In this document: in pieces, positions 31,601 to 39,969 of the stretch
Numbering within the stretch: position 1 is the stretch's first letter
How the letters are laid out: each line of letters starts with the position of its first letter
DNA from: Bacteroidales bacterium
GTDB taxonomy: Bacteria; Bacteroidota; Bacteroidia; Bacteroidales; JAGONC01
Assembly: GCA_028716265.1 (NCBI GenBank)
Contig: JAQUQD010000019.1
Location: 1-42,562 of the forward strand
Direction: 5' to 3'
DNA: 42,562 nucleotides
Made by a program: the position numbers and the translations under genes
Notes under the pieces: model-generated
What the model was told of the DNA's origin: nothing
Databases searched by the model: none
The model's input: only the letters and a program-made list of their open reading frames with translations

Positions 31601-31860
31601 CCCTGCCCGATCTGCCCGAGAATACCGGCTATTTCTGCCTGGTCCTTTCCGGAAAGGTGGACAGACTTAAAGGCAAGGAGATCATCGGCTCCTGTGCTGA
31701 AGGAGAAGTCTTCATGCTGGATATCAGCGGACCAGCACCCAGTGGTCAGTCGTGCAGAGCCCGGGAGGATAGTATGCTTTTGCTGATCAGCCTGGAGACG
31801 GTGATTGACCTGATGAGGGAATATCCCGGCTTTACGCGAAAATTCCTGGAATGGTATTGA
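28666..31860 (+). CDS. Npt-like membrane transporter fused to HEAT repeats and a degenerate cNMP-binding-like domain
   Basis: This 1064-residue protein has three parts. Residues about 30-440 hold 11-12 hydrophobic segments resembling the Npt1/Npt2 (ATP/ADP translocase-like) branch of the major facilitator superfamily (ASNAIFIKHFHPRMISV, LFNLRQGKRIFGLIGAGE, EPAFQLLYQPIPSDQR). Residues about 520-930 are HEAT-like helical repeats (HDPDPQVRIAALITAGKIKR). Residues about 935-1064 follow the cyclic-nucleotide-binding outline (LKDSGLFTGIPDPVLADTA, GYFCLVLSGKVDRLKG, a GE pair in EGEVFML), but the phosphate-binding cassette is poorly kept. Whether it transports nucleotides, and whether the tail binds a cyclic nucleotide, are inference. 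It starts 23 bases after the formyltransferase gene. Confidence 0.75.
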   Translation: MTKEKPQGPGVPFLAGHRIARLLNIRQGEGRPVFLLVLFSFFIGLSLSFYFTASNAIFIKHFHPRMISVAFMVSGVAVYLTWLLLTLIDKRLPVLTRFIVKFVLVLLSVIAISIGTWISDSDTMAFILFVFVRVMVYISLITFWGLAGKLFNLRQGKRIFGLIGAGEVISIILGYFSVPLLLNFVRTPFLLFLSSLALLISFVIVLIILRLYREPLQDTSQAKPAAVRKEDDRQWKYTTLIKKPYFLLTSLLALLPIFGYLFVDYMFLHQTKYEFNNDQETIARFLGFILGFVAVVELVFKAFVSGRLLTRYGLKPSLLSLPLVLVASTTLAIIFGIIYGPVGLFFTFIVFSRLLERSVRGAIYEPAFQLLYQPIPSDQRLAFQSQIEGIPKALGTIFTGAILWLLSSIPALNLVHYNIFFLIIILVWIVYAIRMYTHYRNRIRELLAQERAAEDAIPAYHTASCISDITDCILRQQTPHFSKLFRLIEKIDPLEADTAVRDLLVRSSGRLQADVIHFIEQRQVVSAKDNLMSLKNSPLAGSQLPAIERSLAELSLAESYPVDLLNNLAHSKDPEEREVAARLLAGCPQYRMIRIVSELLHDPDPQVRIAALITAGKIKRVELWPGIIENLNQPAFLTTAFSALKNIGEPVVEGLEELFRRTGTGRSTQILIIKLYKSIGGNRAIRHLRSKINFPDYEIRMQVLLALSKLNYRASHREEAIIRQTIVSNIESMVWIMACIQDMEPETRAGHLLDALQAELSEKKEHVFLLLSLIYDAQTIRLIRDHIESGNSQSKIFALEISDMIVSAEIKEILLPLFDDITVQERLALFRYRFPQEKLNILERIVDIINKDYNVIRTWTKTCAVELLTHFDSEAAAGILSANIVNPSRMISETAAWVLHALDQERFYDILAVQLPRDKQRLENVTKKIGLATSFREKLLITEKTEALKDSGLFTGIPDPVLADTATTALDLTLKKDTSLPDLPENTGYFCLVLSGKVDRLKGKEIIGSCAEGEVFMLDISGPAPSGQSCRAREDSMLLLISLETVIDLMREYPGFTRKFLEWY

Positions 31861-31890
31861 GTACATTACGAACAACATAAATATAAATAT

Positions 31891-34800
31891 ATGAATATCA
31901 GGCGTATAAGAAAAGTGATCACCACGTTTCTCGTCCTGTCCTCCCTTTTGGGAATCCACCTGGCATGCCATTGTTCAGGGCAGGAGATCGGTAATCCTTT
32001 CATTAAGAACCTGGGTACTGACATCTACCATGCCCATTCTCAAAATTTCGCCATAGCGCAGGATTCCAGAGGGATCATGTATTTTGGCAATTTTTCCGGG
32101 ATCCTTGAATTTGATGGCGAACAATGGCGGCTAATACCGACTGCAAACATATCGATGGTGTCATCGCTTTCATGCACCAGGGATGGGATCATCTATGCAG
32201 GAGCCAGGGGCGAAATTGGCTACCTGTCGCCTGATCCGCGGGGCAACCTCCTGTTTGTCTCCCTAAGTCAACTGATCCCCGACAGGTACCGTAACTTTCT
32301 GGATGTTCATGGCACCTTCGCAACACCCTCTGGAGTGTATTTCGTTACCGAACAGTACATTTTTAATTATGATTTTGATCAGATCGGTGTAACAGAAACG
32401 GAAGGCTCAGTGGTGAGTTCCTTCTATGTCAACGATGTTCTTTATCTCTGGATAAAGGACAAAGGTCTTCTGGCAATTGAAGGAGGACAACAGAGGTACG
32501 TAGTTGGACCTACCGTCGGGTCGGGAATTCTTGAGGTCAGTGCTATGCTTCCGGAGAACGACAGTACCATCATCCTGGGAACGCAAGGCCAAGGTCTTTT
32601 CAGGCTGACAGCTAACCAGGCTGTGCAGATCGCTTCTGCAGCCAGTGAACTGCTCACCGGAATTCAAATCACCTGCAGCGCTAAACTGCCTGATGGTGCA
32701 TATGCTTTTGGCACGGAGCGCCATGGGATCATCGTCGCCGAAAGGGATGGGAGGCTCCGGCAGGTGATTGACCGGAAGGCAGGATTGACGAACGACAATG
32801 TCACTTCCCTTTTCGTCAGCAGGGAAGGTAATCTATGGGCTGCTTCGAACAACGGTCTTGTCCTGATAGAAACGCCCAGCCCTGTTTCAAGCTTTACTGA
32901 GCTGAACGGGATCAGCGGCGGGGTGACCGGTATTGCCAGGGTGGATGACGTCCTTTTTGCCTCCACGTATCAGGGCCTGTTCCGGTATGATCCTTCCGGG
33001 AAAGGCTTTCGGCCGGTCAGCGGCATCACGACCGGGTGCTGGTCGATCGTACCACACGGCAACACGCTTCTGGCAGCAACCAGCAAGGGGATTTATCAGG
33101 TAAAAGGGATCAGCTCAACACTGATCACGCCAGGAGCATTTTATACCCTATGCAGATCACAGATCAACCCGGTCACCGTCTATGCAGGTCATGCCGCCGG
33201 TATGGTCATTCTCATAGAGAGCGCTTCGCGGTGGGAAACCAAAGAGATCCTTACCGGTACCATCGGTGAGGTCATGGAGATCCAGGAAGACGAGGATGGA
33301 TCTGTCTGGATGAACACGCCCATCAGCGGCCTGTTTCAGTACACTCCGGGAGACCAGGCGACCGTGGTACGGTATGATACCACCAACGGACTTCCTTTTA
33401 TGACCGGGAACCATCTCAGCAGGATCTCAACGGGTGTTCATCTCAACACACGACAGGGATTATACCGCTTCAACAGACAGGGAAAAAGCTTTGAGGTCCT
33501 CCCCCTGTTCAACGGTGACAGCATCAGCAGGAACATCTGGTTAAAACTGACCGTCGAAGATCATCAGAGAAACCTATGGACAACCAATGGTGACGAAAAA
33601 GGGATCTCTTACTACCGAAAGGATATCCATGGGATCTCAGAGCATATCTCCACACCGTTCCTTCCCCTGAGCGATTATATCGTTTGGGCCATTTACCCTG
33701 AGAAGCAGGGGATCATCTGGTTTGGGGGACCGGAAGGCATAATCCGTTACGATCCCGCAGTGAAGGATTACCATCAGGAGGATTACCTTACCCTGATCAG
33801 AAAGGTCAGCATCAAAGGTGACTCCACGATCTTCTGGGGTGCGTTTTTCGGAAGGGACGGGATCAGGGCACATCAGCCTTCAGAAAGCGCTTATACACAG
33901 ATCGATTATTCACGGAACTCGGTGCTGTTCGAATATGCAGCGGTCACCATGAATGCCGCCGGACGCAATGAATATCAGTATTTCCTGGAAGGATTTGATA
34001 AACTATGGTCGGAGTGGAGCGATGAAATGAACAAGGAATACACGAATCTGCCCAAAGGGGATTATGTGTTTCATGTAAGATCAAGGAACATCTACGGGGA
34101 TACCAGCTCCGACTCCACGTATTCCTTCAGTATCCTCACACCCTGGTATTTATTGTGGTGGGCCTATCTTCTCTATGCGTTGATCATCGGCTCGGCCATC
34201 TACCTGATCGTGCGCATGCGCTCAAGGAAGTTGCTGAAAGAAAAACAGGCTTTGGAGGAAGTCATCCAGGAACGCACCCTGGAAGTGGTCAGACAAAAGG
34301 AAGAGCTTGAACAGCAGTCCGTGGAACTTGCCGATAAAAATTATGAGCTGGAAAGGATCAACAAAGCTGTGAAAGCGATCAACGAAGAGATCCATGTGGC
34401 CCATCTGACGGAAACGGTTCTGGAGAAGATGAGTGTTGTCCAGGGAGTGGATAAAGCCCTGGCCCTTGTACGCGACCAGTCATCTCAGATCTACCGGTTC
34501 AAGGCCGGCTACCACTGTGACATCGGTGAGCTGGCCGGCATCCAGTATGAACTGGAGGAAGCCGAGAACCGTTATCTCAAGAATGCACTGGAGATCCATG
34601 AGGATATCTTCATCAAAAACGACCTGAAAAATCTTACCGACGCTCCTGAATTCAAGAAACTCGGAGTGCCAAAATCCATGGTGATCCTGGTCATCAAGGT
34701 CGAAGAGAAGGTGGAAGGGCTCCTGTTGCTTATCAGCATGACAAAGGAAGACGCCTTTAACATGCGCGACTTTGGTTTTGTGCGAAATTCCAAGGAGCAT

Positions 34801-35670
34801 ATCATCTCTGCGTTCATCAAGACACGCATCCTCGAGGACCTCCAGCACACCCTGGAAAACCTGAAAGAGACGCAGAAACAGCTTATTCAATCCGAAAAGC
34901 TGGCTTCGCTGGGCCAACTGACGGCCGGTATCGCCCATGAGATCCAGAATCCCCTCAACTTTGTCAACAACTTCTCATCGCTGTCCATGGACCTGACCGG
35001 AGAACTCAGTGAATATATTGACAAGGAGAAATCAAACCTGTCGCAGGAAACAGTCGAAAATATCGAGGAGGTGATCGGAATGTTAGAATCCAACGTACAA
35101 AAGATCAATGAGCACGGCAAAAGGGCGGAGCGGATCGTAAAAGGGATGCTTCAGCATTCACGCGGAAAGTCCGGAGAATTCCTGGCCACAGACCTGAATG
35201 CGCTGGTGGAGGAATATGTAAATCTCTCCTACCACGGCATACGAGCCGAAAACAAAGCGTTCAACGCCACCTTTGTGAAGGATCTGGATCCCGGCATCGG
35301 AAAGGTGAAGATCGTGCCGCAGGACTTCAGCAGGGTGATCCTGAACATCATGAACAATGCTTGCTACGCGGTTTTTGAAAAAGGGCAGAAAAAACCGGAT
35401 GGATATTCCCCCACCATCAGCATCTCAACTAAAAAAGCTGATCAGCAGATCGTGATCAGGATCAAAGATAACGGAACAGGCATCCCCCAGCCGATCATCG
35501 ATAAGATATTCAATCCGTTCTTTACGACCAAGCCTACCGGCAAAGGAACGGGACTCGGGCTTTCGATGAGCTATGATATCATCACCAATATCCACAACGG
35601 CAGGCTGGAAGTGGTATCCACCGAAGGGGAGTCGACTGAATTCATCATTACGATCCCCGACATAAAATAA
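31891..35670 (+). CDS. Sensor histidine kinase with periplasmic beta-propeller and Y_Y_Y domain
   Basis: This 1259-residue protein begins with a signal-like segment. About 30-650 are beta-propeller Reg_prop-type repeats (LTNDNVTSLFVSREGNLWAA, QEDEDGSVWMNTPISGLF). A Y_Y_Y domain follows (EYQYFLEGFDKLWSEWSDE, YTNLPKGDYVFHVRSRN). A membrane segment lies at about 752-775. In the cytoplasm come a coiled coil, a GAF-like region (about 850-990), the phosphoacceptor H1016 in LTAGIAHEIQNPLNF and an HATPase_c domain with ILNIMNNACYAV, IKDNGTGIP and TGKGTGLGLS. There is no fused receiver or AraC domain, so this is not a hybrid two-component protein. The receiver-PP2C gene at 36401 is the obvious partner candidate. 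Confidence 0.9.
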   Translation: MNIRRIRKVITTFLVLSSLLGIHLACHCSGQEIGNPFIKNLGTDIYHAHSQNFAIAQDSRGIMYFGNFSGILEFDGEQWRLIPTANISMVSSLSCTRDGIIYAGARGEIGYLSPDPRGNLLFVSLSQLIPDRYRNFLDVHGTFATPSGVYFVTEQYIFNYDFDQIGVTETEGSVVSSFYVNDVLYLWIKDKGLLAIEGGQQRYVVGPTVGSGILEVSAMLPENDSTIILGTQGQGLFRLTANQAVQIASAASELLTGIQITCSAKLPDGAYAFGTERHGIIVAERDGRLRQVIDRKAGLTNDNVTSLFVSREGNLWAASNNGLVLIETPSPVSSFTELNGISGGVTGIARVDDVLFASTYQGLFRYDPSGKGFRPVSGITTGCWSIVPHGNTLLAATSKGIYQVKGISSTLITPGAFYTLCRSQINPVTVYAGHAAGMVILIESASRWETKEILTGTIGEVMEIQEDEDGSVWMNTPISGLFQYTPGDQATVVRYDTTNGLPFMTGNHLSRISTGVHLNTRQGLYRFNRQGKSFEVLPLFNGDSISRNIWLKLTVEDHQRNLWTTNGDEKGISYYRKDIHGISEHISTPFLPLSDYIVWAIYPEKQGIIWFGGPEGIIRYDPAVKDYHQEDYLTLIRKVSIKGDSTIFWGAFFGRDGIRAHQPSESAYTQIDYSRNSVLFEYAAVTMNAAGRNEYQYFLEGFDKLWSEWSDEMNKEYTNLPKGDYVFHVRSRNIYGDTSSDSTYSFSILTPWYLLWWAYLLYALIIGSAIYLIVRMRSRKLLKEKQALEEVIQERTLEVVRQKEELEQQSVELADKNYELERINKAVKAINEEIHVAHLTETVLEKMSVVQGVDKALALVRDQSSQIYRFKAGYHCDIGELAGIQYELEEAENRYLKNALEIHEDIFIKNDLKNLTDAPEFKKLGVPKSMVILVIKVEEKVEGLLLLISMTKEDAFNMRDFGFVRNSKEHIISAFIKTRILEDLQHTLENLKETQKQLIQSEKLASLGQLTAGIAHEIQNPLNFVNNFSSLSMDLTGELSEYIDKEKSNLSQETVENIEEVIGMLESNVQKINEHGKRAERIVKGMLQHSRGKSGEFLATDLNALVEEYVNLSYHGIRAENKAFNATFVKDLDPGIGKVKIVPQDFSRVILNIMNNACYAVFEKGQKKPDGYSPTISISTKKADQQIVIRIKDNGTGIPQPIIDKIFNPFFTTKPTGKGTGLGLSMSYDIITNIHNGRLEVVSTEGESTEFIITIPDIK

Positions 35671-35682
35671 GCACCGGTGAAA

Positions 35683-36309
35683 ATGAAGCCACGTTTGATC
35701 CTGAGAACATATTTGATCCTTCTGTTCCCGTTACTCCTGACCACCTGTGGCACAGAAGCTCAGACATCCTTCATGATCCATGAGTTCAACCTGATCTACC
35801 GGGGTGATTTCAAGCCCAGGCTGTCACTCAAGGCAGATCACTGGTTCAACGGCCGGCTCGCGTTCAACAGTTATTTCTATGCCACTCCCAACTGGGGTGA
35901 GGGTGATGTGGGGCTGGGATATCAGGTCACTGACTGGGCCTATGTGGGGTGCATGATTGGTATACAGAAGGAAGGGGATCATTTTGTGCGCATCATGCCA
36001 AATTTCTTCCTGATGAAAGGGCACTGGTCGCTGCTGGGTCTTTTCGGGCACGGCTTCGGCACGGAGACCGACCGCTTTGCCCTGCAGCTCTTCTATAACT
36101 TCCCGTCCTTCAAAGCGGGTGTGGAAGGAATAAAAGAATTCACCATCTGGGCGCTGGGACCCCGGTTTGATTACACAGTGGTAAAAAAACCGTCAGTTCA
36201 TTTCTGGGCAGCGCCTTACTATGATTTCACCTATGACAAGTATGCAGCCATGTTTGGATTGTATACCATCTTTGGGGGAAAAGGAGATCAGGCAATATGG
36301 GCCGATTGA
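35683..36309 (+). CDS. Secreted, probably beta-strand-rich envelope protein
   Basis: From the ATG at 35683 this is a 208-residue protein with a signal peptide (MKPRLILRTYLILLFPLLLTT). The mature part has alternating aromatic and polar residues (LAFNSYFYATPNWGEGDVGLGYQVTDWAYVGCMIGI split across strands). That pattern suggests a small outer-membrane barrel, although it does not end in an aromatic residue. No family is recognised. A GTG two codons upstream is a weaker start. It follows the histidine kinase gene by 12 bases, so it is probably co-transcribed and could take part in sensing or be a marker of the envelope process sensed. Confidence 0.6.
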   Translation: MKPRLILRTYLILLFPLLLTTCGTEAQTSFMIHEFNLIYRGDFKPRLSLKADHWFNGRLAFNSYFYATPNWGEGDVGLGYQVTDWAYVGCMIGIQKEGDHFVRIMPNFFLMKGHWSLLGLFGHGFGTETDRFALQLFYNFPSFKAGVEGIKEFTIWALGPRFDYTVVKKPSVHFWAAPYYDFTYDKYAAMFGLYTIFGGKGDQAIWAD

Positions 36310-36328
36310 CCAACGGGGTATGAACTTT

Positions 36329-36360
36329 TTTGTGAGTGTGCGACCAATTCGCTAATTTTG
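36329..36360 (+). promoter_or_regulatory. Promoter of the receiver-PP2C gene and the ABC operon
   Basis: TTTG (36329-36332), a 20-base spacer and TAATTTTG (36353-36360) fit TTTG-N19-21-TAnnTTTG. A start near 36367 would give a leader of about 35 bases. It separates the downstream operon from the histidine kinase pair. Confidence 0.65.
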
Positions 36361-36400
36361 GACTTTCAATGATATTAAATCTAATAACCAAACGTTTCAC

Positions 36401-37579
36401 ATGGCAAAAAATGATCCCATTAAGATCATGATCGTCGACGATGAACTGGATCTGGAGATCCTTTTTCGTCAGAAATTCCGCAAGCAGTTAAAGGAAAACG
36501 AATGGAGGTTTGAGTTTGCTACCAACGGGTTGCATGCCCTGGAGCTACTGGTGAAGAATCCCGACACCACGATCATCCTTTCGGATATCAACATGCCGGA
36601 GATGGACGGACTGACCTTGCTGGCAAAGCTGAATGAGCTGAAGAATCCCGCGCTGAAAACAGTGATCGTATCGGCCTACGGTGACATGGATAACATCCGG
36701 ACAGCCATGAACCGGGGCGCTTTCGACTTCATCACCAAACCCATCAATTTCGAAGACCTGGAGATCACTATCCATAAGACCATTGACCAGATCCGGGTAC
36801 TTTTAAAAGCCAGCGAGGAGCACGAGGAACTGGTTGCCCTGCAGCACGATCTGAACATCGCCGCGGAGATCCAGCATTCGATCCTTCCGAAAAAATTCCC
36901 ACCATTTCCCGACCGTACGGATTTTGATATCCATGCCTACATGCTGGCTGCCAAATCCGTCGGGGGGGATTTCTACGATTTTTTCCTGATCGATCCCGAC
37001 CACCTGGGGATGGTGATCGCCGATGTTTCAGACAAGGGCATTCCCGCTGCCATCTACATGGCTGTAAGCCGTACCATCATCAGGGCGGCCGCCCTCAAGG
37101 GTTTTTCACCGCAGGAGTGCATGGATTATTCCAACCAGCTGCTCTGTAAGGAAAGCGTAAACCAGATGTTCGTCACGGTCTTCTACGGGATACTGAATAC
37201 CCGGACAGGTGAATTTCAATATACCAACGGAGGGCATAATCCACCCTACATCGTTAACGAAACGGGTGCGGTCAGAAGTCTTGAAACGACGGGCGACATT
37301 GTGCTTGGTGTCATGGAAGAGGTCTCCTATCATCAGAAAACCACCATGCTGCAGCCCAATGATTCGTTGTTCCTTTATACCGACGGCGTGACCGAGGCCA
37401 TGAATATCAACTATGAACTCTTCTCCGAGAAACGGCTGGAAAACGTGCTTAAGGAGGCCGCCCAGCTGAATCCGGGAGAGGTCATCCAGTCGGTTTACTC
37501 TTCCCTGAGCGCATATACGGAAGGTGCACAGCAATCCGACGATATTACCATGATGGTTGTACGATTTCATCCCAGATGA
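36401..37579 (+). CDS. Response regulator with PP2C-type (SpoIIE/RsbU) phosphatase output
   Basis: This 392-residue protein joins a receiver domain (1-125) to a PPM/PP2C serine phosphatase (about 165-390). The receiver has the acidic pair D13/D14, phosphoacceptor D62 in ILSDINMPEMDG and K113 in FITKP. A helical linker (about 125-160) follows. The phosphatase has EIQHSILPKKFP, SVGGDFYDFF, VIADVSDKGIPAA, YTNGGHNPPY and LYTDGVTEAMN, including the metal-binding aspartates and the glycine-rich turn. Proteins of this type dephosphorylate STAS antagonists when their receiver is phosphorylated. Possible substrates are the STAS fusion encoded four genes within the same operon and the STAS protein at 20934. 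The stop overlaps the next gene as ATGA. Confidence 0.93.
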   Translation: MAKNDPIKIMIVDDELDLEILFRQKFRKQLKENEWRFEFATNGLHALELLVKNPDTTIILSDINMPEMDGLTLLAKLNELKNPALKTVIVSAYGDMDNIRTAMNRGAFDFITKPINFEDLEITIHKTIDQIRVLLKASEEHEELVALQHDLNIAAEIQHSILPKKFPPFPDRTDFDIHAYMLAAKSVGGDFYDFFLIDPDHLGMVIADVSDKGIPAAIYMAVSRTIIRAAALKGFSPQECMDYSNQLLCKESVNQMFVTVFYGILNTRTGEFQYTNGGHNPPYIVNETGAVRSLETTGDIVLGVMEEVSYHQKTTMLQPNDSLFLYTDGVTEAMNINYELFSEKRLENVLKEAAQLNPGEVIQSVYSSLSAYTEGAQQSDDITMMVVRFHPR

Positions 37580-38706
37580 ACATCAAACAGACTTTGACTC
37601 CCTTCAGGAAAATTACGCCTCCGGTGAGGGCACTAGCATCGATCGTTCTGGTTGCCCTTATCCTACTGTATACGGACCGGCAGAACCGGAATCCTGAATC
37701 AGCAGAAAGAAAAGTCACCTACCTGACCGAAAATATCCCCGTGCTGACCGGCGGGGTGGTCAATCCCCTCTTCAAAACCAAAGTGCGGGAAGGATTAAAG
37801 AACGGATGGCCCAGAGAGATGATGAAGCTGGCCCTGATCGAATATTCCGACACTCCCTTCACAGAGTACACGGAGGAGGGCATCCGAAATGGTTTGCTGG
37901 AAGTTGGACTGACTGAAGGCAAGGATTTTATTCTGGAAGTCATGAATGCGCAGGGTGATATCACCATGCTCAACAGCATTGTAGATGTGGTGGCTACTAA
38001 ACCGTATGATTTTGTGATGACCATCTCCACTCCTACCCTACAGGCTGCATGCAGGAAGTTATCCCATAAGACCGTGATCTTTACCACAGTGGCCGATCCC
38101 GTGACCGCCGGCGCAGGAAAGGATTTCACGGACCATCTGCCGAACATTACCGGAATTTCAACCCTGTCGGACTTCGGAGGGATGATGCGCCTGGTGCAGG
38201 ACCTGATCCCTGGTGTAAACAAGGTCGGTACACTTTACAATCCCTCCGAGGTGAATGCTGTGGTAAACAAAGAATCCTTCGAAAAGCTGCTTGCCCCCAC
38301 GGGCATCACCCTGGTGGCCGTACCGATCAACACCACCTCAGAGATCGGGGACGCCCTCCAGTCATTGATTGCCATGAAGGTACAGGCTGACTGCCAGATC
38401 GTTGATAACACGACCGGTTCAGCCTTCCCACAGATCATCCGTATCTGCGAAGATCATCGCCTGCCCTGTTTTACCTTCGATTCCCCGCAGATAAAAAACG
38501 GAGCCACGGCAGCAGCAGCCAGGGACTATCACCAGGCAGGCCTGGAAGGCGTTTATTTGCTGGCAAGGGTCATCACCGGGGAGGATCCCGGCAGGATCCC
38601 CTTTCAATATGTGAGCAAAACAGATATTCTGATCAATAAAAAAGCCGCCGAAAAATGCAGCATAACTATCCCCGATGAATACAAAGGGTTCATCATCGAC
38701 CTCTAG
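37576..38706 (+). CDS. ABC transporter substrate-binding protein (PF04392-like), membrane-anchored
   Basis: This 376-residue protein resembles the ABC_sub_bind family, including the tryptophan-type TrpX proteins of Gram-positive bacteria. The bilobed periplasmic-binding fold is suggested by IEYSDTPFTEYTEEGIRNGL, FVMTISTPTLQAACRKL, KTVIFTTVADPVTAGAGKDF and KVGTLYNPSEVNAV. Residues about 18-36 form a hydrophobic anchor (ALASIVLVALILLYT) with no lipobox, so the protein may stay tethered to the inner membrane. An extra 65-residue region lies between anchor and binding fold. It overlaps the phosphatase gene by four bases, which ties ligand binding to the signalling genes. The ligand is unknown. 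Confidence 0.8.
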   Translation: MNIKQTLTPFRKITPPVRALASIVLVALILLYTDRQNRNPESAERKVTYLTENIPVLTGGVVNPLFKTKVREGLKNGWPREMMKLALIEYSDTPFTEYTEEGIRNGLLEVGLTEGKDFILEVMNAQGDITMLNSIVDVVATKPYDFVMTISTPTLQAACRKLSHKTVIFTTVADPVTAGAGKDFTDHLPNITGISTLSDFGGMMRLVQDLIPGVNKVGTLYNPSEVNAVVNKESFEKLLAPTGITLVAVPINTTSEIGDALQSLIAMKVQADCQIVDNTTGSAFPQIIRICEDHRLPCFTFDSPQIKNGATAAAARDYHQAGLEGVYLLARVITGEDPGRIPFQYVSKTDILINKKAAEKCSITIPDEYKGFIIDL

Positions 38707-38709
38707 ACC

Positions 38710-39957
38710 ATGAGCGAACAGTTGACGATCAGGGAAGAAAAAAAAGAAGATCACCTGGTGCTGGTGCTTGACGGCAGGCTGGATGCCTACTGGTCGGCCA
38801 TTCTTGGTGAAAAGATGGAGGAGTGCCTCCATAAAGGCTTCTATGATCTTTTGCTGGACACTCATGGCATTTCTTACATGAGTTCAGCGGGTATACGTGT
38901 CCTTATTCAATACTTCAGGAAACTCAGGGAGATCCAGGGTTCGCTGCTGGTTGTCAGACCATCCGAGCAGGTACGGTCGGTTCTTGAGATGGCTGGGATG
39001 AAGATGCTAATGACACAGAAAGAGGTCCGCAAGCCAGCAACTGATCCTCATTCCGCCTTCGAAGCCAGTATGGACCAGGTCAGGTACATCATGGAAACTA
39101 TTCATCCGGATGAATACCTTAGGGGAATGAGCGTCGGTTCACCTGCTGACCTGCTTGAAGGCATGACGGATCCTGCATCCATCCAGACCGTTCCTTTTCA
39201 TTCGCAGCGGTATGGGGTCGGGATCGGAGCTTTTGGCGACGCTCAGAAGGACAGTGCTTACCGGATGGGAGAATTCATCGGTCTGGGGGATGTGATCGCC
39301 TGGTTGCCCACCGATGAAAGAAAAAAACCCGATTACCTGATCCGGACCGGTCAGATGGTCCCAAAGGTCAATCTCCTGTACGGTTTGTTGTTCGAAGGAC
39401 AGTTTTCTCACATGGTCCGTTTTGAAGTTACGGACATGAACCGCAAAGTTCGGTTCAGCCAGCTGGCGGATCATCTCCATCAGCTAGTTCCCTTCGAAAG
39501 AGCCGGGATGGTGATGGTTGCGGAATCGACAGGGCTGGTGGGAGCATCCCTGGCAGTGGATCCGATGGCCAGGGAGCGGGCCAAGCCGTTGTTTTCCTTT
39601 CCGGACATCAAGCAGCAGGTGACCATGACCACCGAGCCTGAATTCAACAGTATGTTCGCATTGGTCACCGGGATTGTTTCTGCTGCAGGGGCGGACAGGA
39701 CAAACATCCACCTGCGGCCGTTATCACCGTTCTCCCCCCTGCTGGGTCATTTTCATGCAGCCGTGTTTTCCTACCATCCCCTGAAAAAACACTGGAAAGA
39801 TCCCCGTGAAATCATAAGAACGCTGGTGGAGGAACACCAGTTTGAAACCATCCTTCACGTGCTGAACGACCAGCGGTCACACCAGGGTATCGGTGAAAGC
39901 GAATTCCGGGCCGGCACATGCTGGTTGGGCAAGATAAATACCATGAACGTAACCTGA
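38710..39957 (+). CDS. STAS domain fused to a large unrecognised C-terminal domain
   Basis: This 415-residue protein opens with a STAS domain (about 1-105): LVLVLDGRLDAYWSAILGEK, then ISYMSSAGIRVLIQYFRKL, in which S59 aligns with the phosphorylated serine of antagonists. Residues about 120-415 form a separate domain I do not recognise. Its landmarks are SQRYGVGIGAFGD, YRMGEFIGLGDVIAWLPTD, DYLIRTGQMVPKV and FHAAVFSYHPLKKHW. A PP2C-like or degenerate phosphatase fold is conceivable from the GD-containing strands, but no metal site can be pointed out. No membrane segment is present. It lies between the binding-protein gene (3 bases upstream) and the permease gene (12 bases downstream), so it is an integral part of the transporter operon. 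Confidence 0.75.
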   Translation: MSEQLTIREEKKEDHLVLVLDGRLDAYWSAILGEKMEECLHKGFYDLLLDTHGISYMSSAGIRVLIQYFRKLREIQGSLLVVRPSEQVRSVLEMAGMKMLMTQKEVRKPATDPHSAFEASMDQVRYIMETIHPDEYLRGMSVGSPADLLEGMTDPASIQTVPFHSQRYGVGIGAFGDAQKDSAYRMGEFIGLGDVIAWLPTDERKKPDYLIRTGQMVPKVNLLYGLLFEGQFSHMVRFEVTDMNRKVRFSQLADHLHQLVPFERAGMVMVAESTGLVGASLAVDPMARERAKPLFSFPDIKQQVTMTTEPEFNSMFALVTGIVSAAGADRTNIHLRPLSPFSPLLGHFHAAVFSYHPLKKHWKDPREIIRTLVEEHQFETILHVLNDQRSHQGIGESEFRAGTCWLGKINTMNVT

Positions 39958-39969
39958 TCCATTGAGAAC

